Assembly (NCBI GenBank): GCA_028718605.1
Contig: JAQULM010000002.1
Coordinates: forward strand, 62,001-126,000
Source of the DNA: Patescibacteria group bacterium
GTDB lineage: Bacteria; Patescibacteria; ABY1; UBA10025; JAHIVO01
Direction of reading: 5' to 3'
DNA length: 64,000 nt
Positions 11,482-21,317 of the stretch are shown here, in pieces. Position 1 is the stretch's first letter. The number at the start of each line of letters is the position of its first letter. The translations under genes and the position numbers were made by a program. The notes under the pieces are model-generated. The model did not search any database, was not told where the DNA came from, and was given only the letters and a program-made list of their open reading frames with translations.

Positions 11482-12594
11482 ATGGAAAAACAAGAAAATA
11501 AAGACACCGATACGCCGTACTGGGTCGCATTCTCGCGCATCAGCGGGATCGGCGCGAAGAAAACCATTATGCTCGCGAGTTACTTTGGTTCGCTCCAGCG
11601 CGCATGGCACGCGGAAGCTCGCGAATTGCGCAAAGCTGGGCTCGGTGAAAACGGAGCATACGCCCTGGCACAGCAACGGTTGGACATTGACCCATGTGGC
11701 GTTGCTGACGAGCTTACACAGATGGGCATCCAATGTTGTACATTCCACCATCCGGCATATCCACCGCAACTGAAGGAAATCTATTCCCCGCCCGCTGTAC
11801 TGTATGTGAAAGGCTCCCTCCCCGAACGATCGTGCGTTTTGCTTGCCGTCGTCGGAACGCGCAAAACAAGCACCTACGGCAGATCAATCACCCCGCGTAT
11901 CGTCTACGATCTTGCCTCAAGCGGCATGACCATCGTATCTGGGCTTGCGCTCGGCATCGATGCGCTCGCGCACCAATCCGCGATCGATGCCGGCGGTCGC
12001 ACGCTCGCCGTTCTCGGCTGTGGCCTCGACGCAATGTACCCCCGATCAAACGCCGCGCTCGCCGAAAAAATTATTGAAACTGGCGGCGCGCTTCTGTCTG
12101 AATACCCGCCCGGCACGCTCCCACTGAAGCAAAATTTTCCGGCCCGCAACAGGATCATTTCCGGGCTGTCACGCGGCGTCCTGGTGATTGAAGGGGGCGA
12201 CGATTCCGGCTCCCTCATCACCGCCCAGTTCGCCCTTGACCAGAACCGGGACGTCTTTGCGGTGCCCGGCAATGTATCGAATGAAACGTCCCGCGGCCCC
12301 AATAAACTGATTAAAATGGGGGCTACCGTCGTAACGTGCGCAGATGACGTTATCCAAGCGTTTGAGATAAGCCTCCCGCCCACGGCAGGTATGCCGAAAA
12401 AGGCGTTTGAGCCCGCGAACGACGTTGAAGCGGCAATCGTGAAGCATCTGTCCGCTGACCCGGTCCATATTGACGAAATTATTGAGGCGTGTAAACTAGA
12501 AACCAGTATCGTAAATGCTACCCTCGCAATTCTTGAGATGAAGGGCGTGGTACGCCACGCGGGGAGCATGCACTACGCGCTCACTCACACATAA
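11482..12594 (+). CDS. dprA: DNA-processing protein DprA
   Basis: Binds incoming single-stranded DNA and loads RecA during natural transformation. The 370-residue product has an N-terminal helix-hairpin-helix-like region (ISGIGAKK), then the Rossmann-like DNA_processg_A core with VVGTRKTSTYG, SGLALGIDALAHQSAI and LAVLGCGLDAMYP. The later FPARNRIISGLSRGVLVIEG motif and a C-terminal winged-helix domain follow. The ATG at 11482 is supported by the mapped promoter and GGAAGG upstream. It directly precedes topA, a dprA-topA order seen in many bacteria. Confidence 0.95.
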   Translation: MEKQENKDTDTPYWVAFSRISGIGAKKTIMLASYFGSLQRAWHAEARELRKAGLGENGAYALAQQRLDIDPCGVADELTQMGIQCCTFHHPAYPPQLKEIYSPPAVLYVKGSLPERSCVLLAVVGTRKTSTYGRSITPRIVYDLASSGMTIVSGLALGIDALAHQSAIDAGGRTLAVLGCGLDAMYPRSNAALAEKIIETGGALLSEYPPGTLPLKQNFPARNRIISGLSRGVLVIEGGDDSGSLITAQFALDQNRDVFAVPGNVSNETSRGPNKLIKMGATVVTCADDVIQAFEISLPPTAGMPKKAFEPANDVEAAIVKHLSADPVHIDEIIEACKLETSIVNATLAILEMKGVVRHAGSMHYALTHT

Positions 12595-12607
12595 ACCAAA
12601 CACCGCC

Positions 12608-14884
12608 ATGCCGCGAAAGCGCAAGGACCTCATCATCGTGGAATCGCCGACAAAGGCAAAAACGATTTCCCGCTTCCTGGGAAATGATTTTGTAATTGAA
12701 TCATCCTACGGCCACATCCGTGACCTCCCCCGATCAAAAATGGGAGTCGATATCGAGCATGATTTCACCCCCCAGTATGTTATTCCCCGGAAAAACCAGA
12801 AGCTCGTAACGAAGCTGCGGAAGCTGGCTGCAACATCTCCTACCATCTACTTCGCAACTGACGAAGACCGCGAGGGCGAAGCGATCGCATGGCATTTGCT
12901 GGAAGCATTCCAAAAAAATGGAAAAAAGGAAATCGCCAACCCTGAAGAGCTTACAAGCAAATCAAAACGCATCGTGTTCCACGAAATCACCGAGGAAGCA
13001 GTTAAAGAAGCACTTCAAAATCCCCGGCAGATTAATCTCAGCCTCGTCGACGCCCAGCAAGCGCGTAGGGTACTCGACCGCCTCGTGGGGTACGAACTAT
13101 CCCCCTTCCTCTGGAAAAAAGTTGCCAAAGGCTTGTCAGCGGGACGCGTACAGTCGGTTGCCCTGCGCCTGATCGTCGAACGCGAACGCGAAATTCAGGC
13201 TTTTAAGCCGGCCGAATACTGGACGATCGAGGCGACGTTCCGGAAACAGAGCAGTGCCCATGAAACATTCAGCGCCCGACTTGTAAAAATTGACGGGAAA
13301 ACGATCGATAAGCTCGGCATTCCGAACGCTGACAGTGCCACTACAATCGTCACAACGCTGAAAGCAGCAAAATTCCATATCGCCGACATCAAAGAAAAGG
13401 AAGCGAAAAAGTACCCGGCACCGCCATTTACGACCTCAGCGCTCCAGCAGGAAGCGAACCGCAAACTCGGTTTTTCGGCGCGCCAAACGATGTTCATCGC
13501 GCAGCAGCTGTACGAAGGCATTGACCTCGGCAACCGTGGCGCGGAAGGCTTGATAACGTACATGCGCACCGACTCGGTCAACCTGGCTGATAAATTCCTG
13601 CGCGAATCCCACGATTTCATTTCCAAAACATTCGGAAAACAATACGCACTCGAAACACCGCGGCGGTTTAAGGCCAAATCAAAACTCGCCCAGGAAGCCC
13701 ATGAGGCAATCAGGCCAACGGAAGTCACGTATACACCGGAAAGTATCAAGCAATACCTCGACCCGCGGCAGTACAAGCTGTACGACCTCGTATGGCGCCG
13801 CGCAGTCGCCTGCCAGATGCCGGATGCAGTCCTGAAAGGCACGACAGTCGACATCAACGATTCGAACAATGCGTATACGTTCCGCGCGACCGGTTCGACC
13901 GTGACGTTTGACGGCTTTATGAAAGTTTACAACAGCGCCCACGATATCCTGCTGCCCGCGCTCGCATCCGGGGAGCCGCTGGATGCGGCTTCCATCGACC
14001 CGGCACAGCATTTCACGGAGCCGCCTGCCCGGTATTCCGAAGCGGGCCTCGTCCACGCACTGGAAGAACGTGGCATCGGCCGGCCGTCAACATACGCACC
14101 GACCATTGCGACGATTATCGGCCGCGGATATGTGGATCGCGAGCAAAAACGCCTGTCCCCGACGGAAATAGGGACGCTCGTAAACGATGTCCTTGTCGAA
14201 CACTTCCCCGTCGTGCTTGATTATACCTTCACTGCTCATATGGAGGATGACCTCGATGAGGTCGCAAACGGTGCCAAACAGTGGGTGCCGGTTATTAAAG
14301 AGTTTTATACGCCTTTCAAGGAAAACCTTATGAATAAAATGGAAGCGGTCAGCAAGAAAGAGCTGACCGAAACAGCGACGGACCAGACGTGCGAAAAATG
14401 CGGCAAACCGATGGTCATCAAGATCGGACGCTTCGGCAAGTTCCTCGCGTGTACCGGCTACCCGGAATGCAAGAATACAAAACCCCTCGACCGCAACGGC
14501 GAGATCGTGGAGCATACGATCGAAGAATCAAAACAGACGTGCGAAAAATGCGGCAAACCGATGGTGGTGAAGCACGGGCGCTTCGGGCCGTTCCTCGCGT
14601 GTTCAGGATATCCCGATTGCAAGAATATTAAAAACATCGAGCAGAAAACCGGCGTCACCTGCCCCCAGTGCGGCAAGGGCGATATCGTCGCGAAGCGTTC
14701 AAAGCGCGGCCGGACGTTCTACTCGTGCAACAAATACCCGGACTGCAAATTTGCCCTCTGGTCAAAGCCGACCGGCGAGAAGTGCCCGCAATGCGGATCG
14801 CTCCTCGTATACGCTGCCGGCGGCAAAGTGCGGTGCTCCAGCAAGGAATGTAAGTTCGAAAAAACAGCCGAAGCGGCAGAATAA
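12608..14884 (+). CDS. topA: DNA topoisomerase I
   Basis: Type IA topoisomerase that relaxes negative supercoils. The 758-residue product has a TOPRIM domain starting IIVESPTKAKTISRFLG, with DEDREGE near 79-85. The catalytic Tyr is near 318 in GLITYMRTDS. Four C-terminal zinc ribbons follow at about 595, 644, 684 and 725. The first two (CEKCGKPMV..GRFG.FLAC.GYP.CKN) are near copies of each other, suggesting internal duplication. It starts 13 bases after dprA and ends at a strong terminator. Confidence 0.97.
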   Translation: MPRKRKDLIIVESPTKAKTISRFLGNDFVIESSYGHIRDLPRSKMGVDIEHDFTPQYVIPRKNQKLVTKLRKLAATSPTIYFATDEDREGEAIAWHLLEAFQKNGKKEIANPEELTSKSKRIVFHEITEEAVKEALQNPRQINLSLVDAQQARRVLDRLVGYELSPFLWKKVAKGLSAGRVQSVALRLIVEREREIQAFKPAEYWTIEATFRKQSSAHETFSARLVKIDGKTIDKLGIPNADSATTIVTTLKAAKFHIADIKEKEAKKYPAPPFTTSALQQEANRKLGFSARQTMFIAQQLYEGIDLGNRGAEGLITYMRTDSVNLADKFLRESHDFISKTFGKQYALETPRRFKAKSKLAQEAHEAIRPTEVTYTPESIKQYLDPRQYKLYDLVWRRAVACQMPDAVLKGTTVDINDSNNAYTFRATGSTVTFDGFMKVYNSAHDILLPALASGEPLDAASIDPAQHFTEPPARYSEAGLVHALEERGIGRPSTYAPTIATIIGRGYVDREQKRLSPTEIGTLVNDVLVEHFPVVLDYTFTAHMEDDLDEVANGAKQWVPVIKEFYTPFKENLMNKMEAVSKKELTETATDQTCEKCGKPMVIKIGRFGKFLACTGYPECKNTKPLDRNGEIVEHTIEESKQTCEKCGKPMVVKHGRFGPFLACSGYPDCKNIKNIEQKTGVTCPQCGKGDIVAKRSKRGRTFYSCNKYPDCKFALWSKPTGEKCPQCGSLLVYAAGGKVRCSSKECKFEKTAEAAE

Positions 14885-14904
14885 ATTCCAAACAATACAA
14901 CTCC

Positions 14905-14937
14905 AAACGCGGGCCGCCGTGCCCGCGTTTGATTTTT
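14905..14937 (+). terminator. Rho-independent terminator of dprA-topA
   Basis: A perfect 10-base-pair stem AAACGCGGGC / GCCCGCGTTT with a six-base loop is followed by GATTTTT, 20 bases after the topA stop. Confidence 0.9.
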
Positions 14938-14980
14938 AAAAAAGACTCCGGGCGGGGGTAAGATACCCACCCGGAGCTTT
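14938..14980 (-). terminator. Bidirectional terminator for the convergent secreted-protein gene
   Basis: Stem CTCCGGG / CCCGGAG with an extended GGGTA/TACCC inner part. Read on the minus strand it is followed by TCTTTTTT, and on the plus strand by CTTTT. It lies about 80 bases beyond the stop of the minus-strand gene at 15059. Confidence 0.75.
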
Positions 14981-15058
14981 TGGCAATGTGGCGTAGCGCT
15001 CTGAAGAGCACTACAGCCAACATTCAAGAATCACTTCGCCAAAGACCGACCAGCTTGG

Positions 15059-15610
15059 TCAGGCCGACGCGTGATTCAAACCGCCGTTCTTGATCGCCGT
15101 ATTCTTCTCGACAAATACTACCTGCGCCGACTGCTCGGCGCCACCGACAATTTCCGCCTCGGTAACCCTGCTCTCTCTTTGCATCGCGGGCTTCGCCATA
15201 GTCGTCACCACGCCCATACTCCATACGTCGGTGGAACTGGGCGGCGAATTGGTCAGCTGCCGGAAATTGGTGTTGGTGTAGTTCTTGGTTACCATCATGT
15301 TGGCGTCACTGCTTCCCGTCGTGTTGGAAGTGTACGCCATCGTCGAATCGATCGTCATCGCCGGGCCGGTCTCGAAGTTGGCCGGCGGTGAACTTGAAAC
15401 CATCGTCGAATCGGAGAAAACACTCGCTACCTGCACATTGATCTCCGCCGGCGGCGAGTTCTGGTCGGTCTGGCTCATCAGGTTCGTCAACGTCTCGCTA
15501 CATCCGGGCGAAATGTTGGCGTTGAACGGGTTCGGGTAAGCGGAAACGCTCTCGCCGAACACCATCACCATTACCATGACTGCCAGAAGCAATAAGAGCC
15601 TCTTAAACAT
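15059..15610 (-). CDS. Secreted protein of unknown function (183 aa)
   Basis: The family is not recognised. The product starts MFKRLLLLLAVMVMVMVFGESVSA, a clear Sec signal peptide with probable cleavage after SVSA. The mature part is rich in Ser, Thr, Asn and Met and has a repeated NSPP/SSPP motif (about residues 51, 73 and 122), suggesting an extended or repetitive surface protein. A single Cys lies just after the signal peptide. AAGGAG is placed seven bases before the ATG, and a terminator follows. It stands alone, convergent with topA. Confidence 0.7.
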   Translation of the reverse strand: MFKRLLLLLAVMVMVMVFGESVSAYPNPFNANISPGCSETLTNLMSQTDQNSPPAEINVQVASVFSDSTMVSSSPPANFETGPAMTIDSTMAYTSNTTGSSDANMMVTKNYTNTNFRQLTNSPPSSTDVWSMGVVTTMAKPAMQRESRVTEAEIVGGAEQSAQVVFVEKNTAIKNGGLNHASA

Positions 15611-15969
15611 AACGCTCTCCTTCTAGTTGAGTTTTGGCAGTGTATACAACCACCGAACTTCTACTTTGCCACATTCTATATGGCGGTTTCTGGCACCTCC
15701 TCCTCAGGGTACCAGGGGCATTTATGTATTGAAGAATGTAGCGTCCCGACATCCATGAATGGGACAGCAGAGTTTATCGGCTTTTTGTCAAATAACGAAT
15801 CGAAAAACGAAAAAAGAGCTACGAAAATCGCTCATTTGCCTGTCAATTTATTCAATACTAACAATGCACGTTTCTCTTGTCAAGCACAAAAGTTTCATAC
15901 AGAGAGGGTTTTTCCTCTATCGATTCTTCGATAAGCAGAACTAAAACTAACAGACGCACAATAAAAAAG
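15611..15969 (+). other. Non-coding gap upstream of the threonine dehydrogenase gene
   Basis: No supported gene. Two short hairpins are visible (GTCCC...GGGAC near 15747-15769, and AGAGG-GTTTTT-CCTCT near 15903-15918), neither followed by a T tract. The open frames here have no ribosome-binding sites and no recognisable protein features. Confidence 0.45.
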
Positions 15970-15998
15970 TTGTCAGTTTTTGACGAATCCACTATACT
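15970..15998 (+). promoter_or_regulatory. Promoter of the threonine dehydrogenase gene
   Basis: TTGTCA, a 17-base spacer and TATACT, 35 bases before the ATG at 16033. A GAGG Shine-Dalgarno lies just before the ATG. Confidence 0.75.
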
Positions 15999-16032
15999 TG
16001 GGACTATGTGTTTATAACGTAACGAGGATACT

Positions 16033-16986
16033 ATGCCAAAAATACTCATTACTGGCGCGTGCGGCCAGATCGGCTCCGAAATGACCCTGGCACTCCGCGA
16101 GCGATACGGAAAGGACAACGTGCTTGCGACGGATATCAGGGAGCCGGAAGACGAAAACTTGCGCGCGAGCGGGGCATTCGAATACCTGAATGTGCTGGAA
16201 GAGCAGCATATCGCCCGCCTCGTCCAAAAATATAAAATTGATACCATTTACCATCTCGTCGGCATTCTCTCTGCGGCGGGCGAGAAGAACCCCGATAACG
16301 CCTGGATGGTAAACGTCAACAGCCTGAAAAACGTACTCGATCTGGCAAAAAACCTCGGCTTACGTCAGGTATTTTGGCCAAGCTCCATCGCTGCGTTCGG
16401 TCCCGGTTCTCCCCGTGAAAACACGCCCCAGGCTACCATCATGGACCCGAATACGATCTACGGCATCACCAAATGGACTGGAGAACTCTTATGCAACTAT
16501 TATTACAATAAATACCGCCTGGATGTACGAAGCTTACGGTACCCAGGCCTGATCAGTTACGTTACCCCGCCAGGCGGAGGGACGACGGACTATGCGATAG
16601 ATATTTTCTACCAGGCGATCAAGACAAAGCAGTATATCTGCTTCCTGCGCGAAGATACCATGCTGCCTATGATGTACATGGATGACGCTATCGGAGGAAC
16701 GGTCAAGCTCATGGAAGCGCCGGCACATGCCATTCGCACGCGGCTCGCGTATAACTTTACGGCTATCAGTTTCACGCCAAAACAGATCGCGGACGAAATA
16801 AAAAAACACATCCCTGGCTTCGTCTGCACGTATGCACCGGACCGCCGGCAGACGATCGCCGATACATGGCCCCGCTCTGTCGACGATTCAGTCGCGCAAC
16901 GCGACTGGGGTTGGAAGCCACAATATACCCTGAGTGCGATGGTTGAGGATATGCTCAAGCACCTCAAGAAGAAGCTGAAAACCTAG
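16033..16986 (+). CDS. L-threonine 3-dehydrogenase, short-chain (SDR) type
   Basis: Oxidises L-threonine with NAD+ to 2-amino-3-ketobutyrate. It belongs to the extended-SDR, UDP-glucose-epimerase-like TDH family (as in Flavobacterium and vertebrate TDH), not the zinc-dependent Tdh. The 317-residue product has the NAD-binding GACGQIG at 8-14, active-site Ser near 117-118 (FWPSSIAAFGP), and the YxxxK pair Tyr143/Lys147. The family signatures RYPGLISY, PPGGGTTDYA and LPMMYMDDAI are also present. Own promoter and GAGG site. No ketobutyrate-CoA ligase (kbl) is seen nearby, so the fate of the product is open. Confidence 0.88.
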   Translation: MPKILITGACGQIGSEMTLALRERYGKDNVLATDIREPEDENLRASGAFEYLNVLEEQHIARLVQKYKIDTIYHLVGILSAAGEKNPDNAWMVNVNSLKNVLDLAKNLGLRQVFWPSSIAAFGPGSPRENTPQATIMDPNTIYGITKWTGELLCNYYYNKYRLDVRSLRYPGLISYVTPPGGGTTDYAIDIFYQAIKTKQYICFLREDTMLPMMYMDDAIGGTVKLMEAPAHAIRTRLAYNFTAISFTPKQIADEIKKHIPGFVCTYAPDRRQTIADTWPRSVDDSVAQRDWGWKPQYTLSAMVEDMLKHLKKKLKT

Positions 16987-17005
16987 CGTAAACAGGACAA
17001 AACCG

Positions 17006-19243
17006 TTATTCAGCCGGTTCTTCGTTTGTCTGGCCAGTAGGATCAAGTTGCCCCTGCAATTCTGTCCGTTGGGCTGCGGCTTTACTGTCATCGGGATCAA
17101 TGTCCAGCACCACATCAAGCTCCGCAATCGCTTCAGCGATTTTCCCCTGCGCTTCGTATGCGGAAGCGAGCTGCCGGTGGGCCTCTATAGAATTTGGCTG
17201 TGCCGAAATAACCTGCTGAAACGCGCGCACCGCCTTTTCGAAATCGCCTTTTACGCGATAGGCAAGCCCAATATTGAAATCTACCTCCACGAAGCCGTTT
17301 TTTAATTGTCCTGCATGGGAAAAGTCTGCAAGCGCCTGGTCAATAAGCCCCGTTGCCTCGCTCTCGCCGGTTTCATCGCTGCCAGACTGTAGCCGGTACT
17401 GGCCGGCAAGCAACCGCGCCCGGCCAAGATTTAAGTGCACGAGTGGGCTTGTCGGTTCCAGCTCGGCTGCTTTCGAATACGCTTTAATCGACAATTCGTC
17501 GATATTCCCGATAAGGTTGCGCATGCTATTGTACAGCCGTGCCTGTTGTTCGTACACGACAGGGTCATCTGGAGCAATCGAAGAAGCGATCCTTAGTTCA
17601 TCCAGTGTGCGCTGGGTGAGTGCTTGGACGTCTGCGGTAACCTCGTTTGCTTCGGCGGCCTCTAGCTGCGCCTTCGTGACGTAGCCTTGCGCCAAGCTGA
17701 CATGGTATGAAGACTCGTGGGGATTCAGGGCGATCGCGCGTTCAAGGTTCTGGAGTATTGACCCGATCCCTTCCTGTTTCTCGATCCCGTCCTGGGCGCG
17801 CACATAGTACCTATCCGCAAGCACAATCCGTGTTCCGAAGAATATGGTTAGAACTGTACCCGTAAGAATAATACAAAGAAGGACTGTTCCTCCGACAGCA
17901 GCCCACGGAGACTTCTGGAACGAATACGACGCCTCGGGCATCCCGCGCCATAACAACGCACGTACGCCAAGTGCGAAAAGCAGCCACCAGGTAAATTGCA
18001 GCGTGAAACTAAATGGAACCATACAGCTCATCACCAGGAGTGCAAGCCAGGAACATACAAGCGAAACTCGTACCACCCAGGACATTCCCGGCCGCTTCTC
18101 AGCACCGACCATACGCATCCCCCATGCCAAGTACCAGACCGCGATTGCACAGAGAGCGAGCGCCCCACCAAGCCCTACCCCCGTGCTCAAGCTAAACCAC
18201 TCATTGGACGGTTTGATAAACCGCAGATTCCAGAGGGGCGTTTCATTGAACGAGACCGGCCGATAGCTAGCAAAATCATACGTAAACGTCTGCGGACCAG
18301 AACCCCAGAACGGAGAATGTTTCATACTTTGCCATGTAATCTGGGCGGATGTACCCTGATCCAAAAGGACCGTATCACTCACCGATGCGTAGAGTAATTT
18401 TGATGAATCAATAAAAATCCCGACAGTCGCAATAACAACGATACAGGTTGGGACAAAAACCCACCAGACCGGCAGTGCCTTTGAGCGTAGCGCAAGAACG
18501 CAGAGTAACACAAACGCCCCTACCATGAGGGCGTAGAGTGCTGCGTGTTTATCGAGGAGCATGACAACAGCAAGCATAGGCACCAGAAGACCACCGATGC
18601 ACAACCGCTGCCATAATTTAGTATGGAAGAACAGCATGCCGGTGCCGAGGATAATTCCGAGTGCCGAAATAAGCGCCGGAGCAGTCGAAGAGTGGGCGAT
18701 CAGATTAAAACTGTAATCGTGGGTAAATTGCCATGGGAGTATATACACCTCATACGCCTGAAAAATTGTGAATACCGCAGCGAGAGCTATAGAAGCAAGC
18801 AAGCCCCATAGAAAGCGGAGGATATCAGCTTCGCGCCGAACGGTCTGAATGATTAAGTATGCAAAGATGATATAACAGAGTGTTACGATAATACCAGAAC
18901 TGAAATAGCCCCCAACTCCCACAGTGCTCACGTAGTAGCTCTGGGATGCAGCGAATGCGACGCAGAAAAAAATGATAAAAACGACCATTAGCCGGTCGAA
19001 TGGCGTCCGGAAATGGCTGCCACGGCGTGCGATTACCGCGCGAAGTAAATAGAGTGTAGCGGCTGCTAACACTGCTCCGGAAAATAGCATAACTTTCGGC
19101 AGCTCAACCTGGTACCGCAGCCCGGGGAGAAAAAACAACGGGAGGAGCACCACAATACCAAACAATCCCCAGTAGACTCCATGGTCAAGTGCCCGTACGG
19201 TTCGCTCGCCATTCACCATTCCAAAAAAACGTCGAATTTCCAT
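17006..19243 (-). CDS. O-antigen ligase-like membrane protein with TPR domain
   Basis: A multi-pass membrane protein (about 11-13 hydrophobic segments in residues 15-480) of the O-antigen ligase/polymerase (Wzy_C) type, joined to a C-terminal tetratricopeptide region from about 490 to 740. A TPR motif such as AFQQVISAQPNSIEAHRQLA is clear. Such fusions are usual in Patescibacteria and related Gram-positive-like cells and probably transfer glycans at the cell surface; the acceptor is unknown. It starts 10 bases after parB and is likely in the parA-parB transcription unit. The protein ends with an acidic tail. Confidence 0.8.
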   Translation of the reverse strand: MEIRRFFGMVNGERTVRALDHGVYWGLFGIVVLLPLFFLPGLRYQVELPKVMLFSGAVLAAATLYLLRAVIARRGSHFRTPFDRLMVVFIIFFCVAFAASQSYYVSTVGVGGYFSSGIIVTLCYIIFAYLIIQTVRREADILRFLWGLLASIALAAVFTIFQAYEVYILPWQFTHDYSFNLIAHSSTAPALISALGIILGTGMLFFHTKLWQRLCIGGLLVPMLAVVMLLDKHAALYALMVGAFVLLCVLALRSKALPVWWVFVPTCIVVIATVGIFIDSSKLLYASVSDTVLLDQGTSAQITWQSMKHSPFWGSGPQTFTYDFASYRPVSFNETPLWNLRFIKPSNEWFSLSTGVGLGGALALCAIAVWYLAWGMRMVGAEKRPGMSWVVRVSLVCSWLALLVMSCMVPFSFTLQFTWWLLFALGVRALLWRGMPEASYSFQKSPWAAVGGTVLLCIILTGTVLTIFFGTRIVLADRYYVRAQDGIEKQEGIGSILQNLERAIALNPHESSYHVSLAQGYVTKAQLEAAEANEVTADVQALTQRTLDELRIASSIAPDDPVVYEQQARLYNSMRNLIGNIDELSIKAYSKAAELEPTSPLVHLNLGRARLLAGQYRLQSGSDETGESEATGLIDQALADFSHAGQLKNGFVEVDFNIGLAYRVKGDFEKAVRAFQQVISAQPNSIEAHRQLASAYEAQGKIAEAIAELDVVLDIDPDDSKAAAQRTELQGQLDPTGQTNEEPAE

Positions 19244-19252
19244 ATACCTTTA

Positions 19253-20119
19253 TCATGAAACAATTTTTCGAATGATCGCGCCAAGCTCCTCGGCCGAATA
19301 AAAGTGAACGGTAATGGTGCCGCGCTGCCCCTGCCGGCGTAATTCAACACGCGTTCCGAGCGCTTCCTCGAGATCCTGCTCGTGCTGGCGAAGATTCGGG
19401 TCTTTCTGCCCGCGCCGTGAACGCCGGCGCGCTCCTCCTGCATGGGCTTTGTCTTCAGTATCCCGCACTGTAAGCCCACCCGCGATAATCGACTTGAACA
19501 ACCGGTCACGGTCTCCTGCGTCCTTGATTGCAAGCAGCGCTTTCGCATGGCCTTCTGTCAGGCCCCCCTCGGCGATAGCGCGCTGGATTTCAGGAGAGAG
19601 CGTCAAGAGCCGCAATGTATTTGCAACGGTCGCCCTGTTCTGGCCTACCTTCTTCGCAACTGCCTCCTGTGTCAAAGTGAATTCCTCCATCAGGCGTTCA
19701 TACCCGTACGCCTTCTCGATAGGATTTAAATTCTGGCGTTGTACGTTTTCAACGAGCGCAAGCTCCAATTTTTCCTGCTCGGATGCGCTCCTGACGATTG
19801 CCGGCACCGTCGTCAGACCAAGCATCTTTGCCGCTCGCAATCGGCGTTCACCCGCAATCAGCTCATACCCATCCTTAAGCTTAATCACGATGAGCGGCTG
19901 GATAATGCCGTGCTCTTTGATGGAACCAATAAGATCTTCGAGTGACGGACGGTCAAAGTGTTGCCGCGGCTGTTGTGGATTCGGTTGGATAGCGCCGATT
20001 GGAATATGGAGGACGGAGTCACCGCTTACTTCCGATGATTGTTGAATGCTCGAACCGCTGGACGGCAGCTTCTGAGGTATCAACGAACCTAATCCCCTCC
20101 CAAGTGTGCTTTTTACCAT
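19253..20119 (-). CDS. parB: Chromosome partition protein ParB
   Basis: Binds parS sites near the origin and acts with ParA in chromosome segregation (CTP-dependent clamp family). The 288-residue product starts with the short ParA-stimulating motif TLGRGLGSLI. It has the ParB/Srx nucleotide-binding motif GERRLRAA at about 90-97, a helix-turn-helix near 143-165 (LTQEAVAKKVGQNRATVANTLRLL region), and a C-terminal dimerisation segment. It is encoded 23 bases after parA. I did not see a parS-like palindrome (TGTTTCACGTGAAACA) in the window. Confidence 0.95.
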   Translation of the reverse strand: MVKSTLGRGLGSLIPQKLPSSGSSIQQSSEVSGDSVLHIPIGAIQPNPQQPRQHFDRPSLEDLIGSIKEHGIIQPLIVIKLKDGYELIAGERRLRAAKMLGLTTVPAIVRSASEQEKLELALVENVQRQNLNPIEKAYGYERLMEEFTLTQEAVAKKVGQNRATVANTLRLLTLSPEIQRAIAEGGLTEGHAKALLAIKDAGDRDRLFKSIIAGGLTVRDTEDKAHAGGARRRSRRGQKDPNLRQHEQDLEEALGTRVELRRQGQRGTITVHFYSAEELGAIIRKIVS

Positions 20120-20142
20120 ACATGTACAATAATTATTGCTTT

Positions 20143-20916
<774 letters not shown>

Positions 20917-20954
20917 AGGTCGATAGGTAATGGATACAGTATATCAGAAAATCA

Positions 20955-20983
20955 TTGACAAAAACAGCATTTTTCCATACAAT
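20955..20983 (+). promoter_or_regulatory. Promoter in front of the broken tRNA-Leu
   Basis: TTGACA, a 17-base spacer and TACAAT. Transcription would start about 13 bases before the tRNA-Leu 5' half at 21003. This is the usual spacing for a tRNA promoter, so it looks like the original promoter of that locus. Confidence 0.75.
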
Positions 20984-21002
20984 CGTACACACACCAACAC
21001 GC

Positions 21003-21063
21003 GCCGGGATGGCGGAATTGGTAGACGCACAGGACCTGCCTGCCGGCAGGCAGGCTCAAAATC
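21003..21063 (+). pseudogene. tRNA-Leu(CAA) 5' half interrupted by a palindrome
   Basis: The first 31 transcribed positions up to CAGGA are identical to those of the intact tRNA-Leu at 21318. A 20-base palindrome then sits between the 5' strand of the anticodon stem and the loop, after which the loop CTCAAAA and TC continue before similarity stops. The 3' half (variable arm, T arm, acceptor strand) is missing. The fragment keeps a good promoter upstream and runs straight into the GIY-YIG gene. Confidence 0.85.
21035..21054. repeat. 20-base perfect palindrome CCTGCCTGCC/GGCAGGCAGG
   Basis: Two ten-base arms back to back, inserted exactly at the stem/loop junction of the broken tRNA-Leu anticodon arm. 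The same arm type (CCYGCCYGCC) bounds the insertion in the tRNA-Asn locus at 46474-46578. Confidence 0.9.
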
Positions 21064-21071
21064 GCCTCGTG

Positions 21072-21317
21072 ATGCATATGACAACCGTGTACGCTATAAA
21101 AAGCAGACTTAGAAACTATATCTATGTTGGCATGACGGGCAATCTCAACGACAGACTCACCCAGCACGCACGGGGGTACAGTAAAACAACAAAACCATAT
21201 CGACCATTTAGATTGATATATTCTAAGGTATTCCGTACGCGTTTCGAGGCGCGGGCGGAAGAAAAACGCCTTAAAAGTGGTATCGGCAAAGAGTGGTTAC
21301 GTTCGCTGCAATCATGA
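21072..21317 (+). CDS. GIY-YIG nuclease-superfamily protein (81 aa)
   Basis: Small single-domain GIY-YIG protein (YhbQ/UPF0213-like size). The motif reads TVYAIKSR...NYIYVGMT followed by the helix NLNDRLTQH, which carries the catalytic-type Arg. The later AEEKRLKSGIGKEWL matches the family C-terminus with its Glu. The start is the ATG at 21072 or 21078; no clear Shine-Dalgarno is present. It lies between the broken tRNA-Leu and the intact one, and its TGA stop (21315-21317) abuts the first base of the intact tRNA. A second family member is at 55693. DNA cleavage activity is inferred only. Confidence 0.75.
   Translation: MHMTTVYAIKSRLRNYIYVGMTGNLNDRLTQHARGYSKTTKPYRPFRLIYSKVFRTRFEARAEEKRLKSGIGKEWLRSLQS

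Noticed and set aside
15680..15934. Open frame of 84 codons upstream of the threonine dehydrogenase gene
   Set aside because: No ribosome-binding site, no family character, a shifted overlapping frame of similar length, and it runs toward the mapped promoter region.
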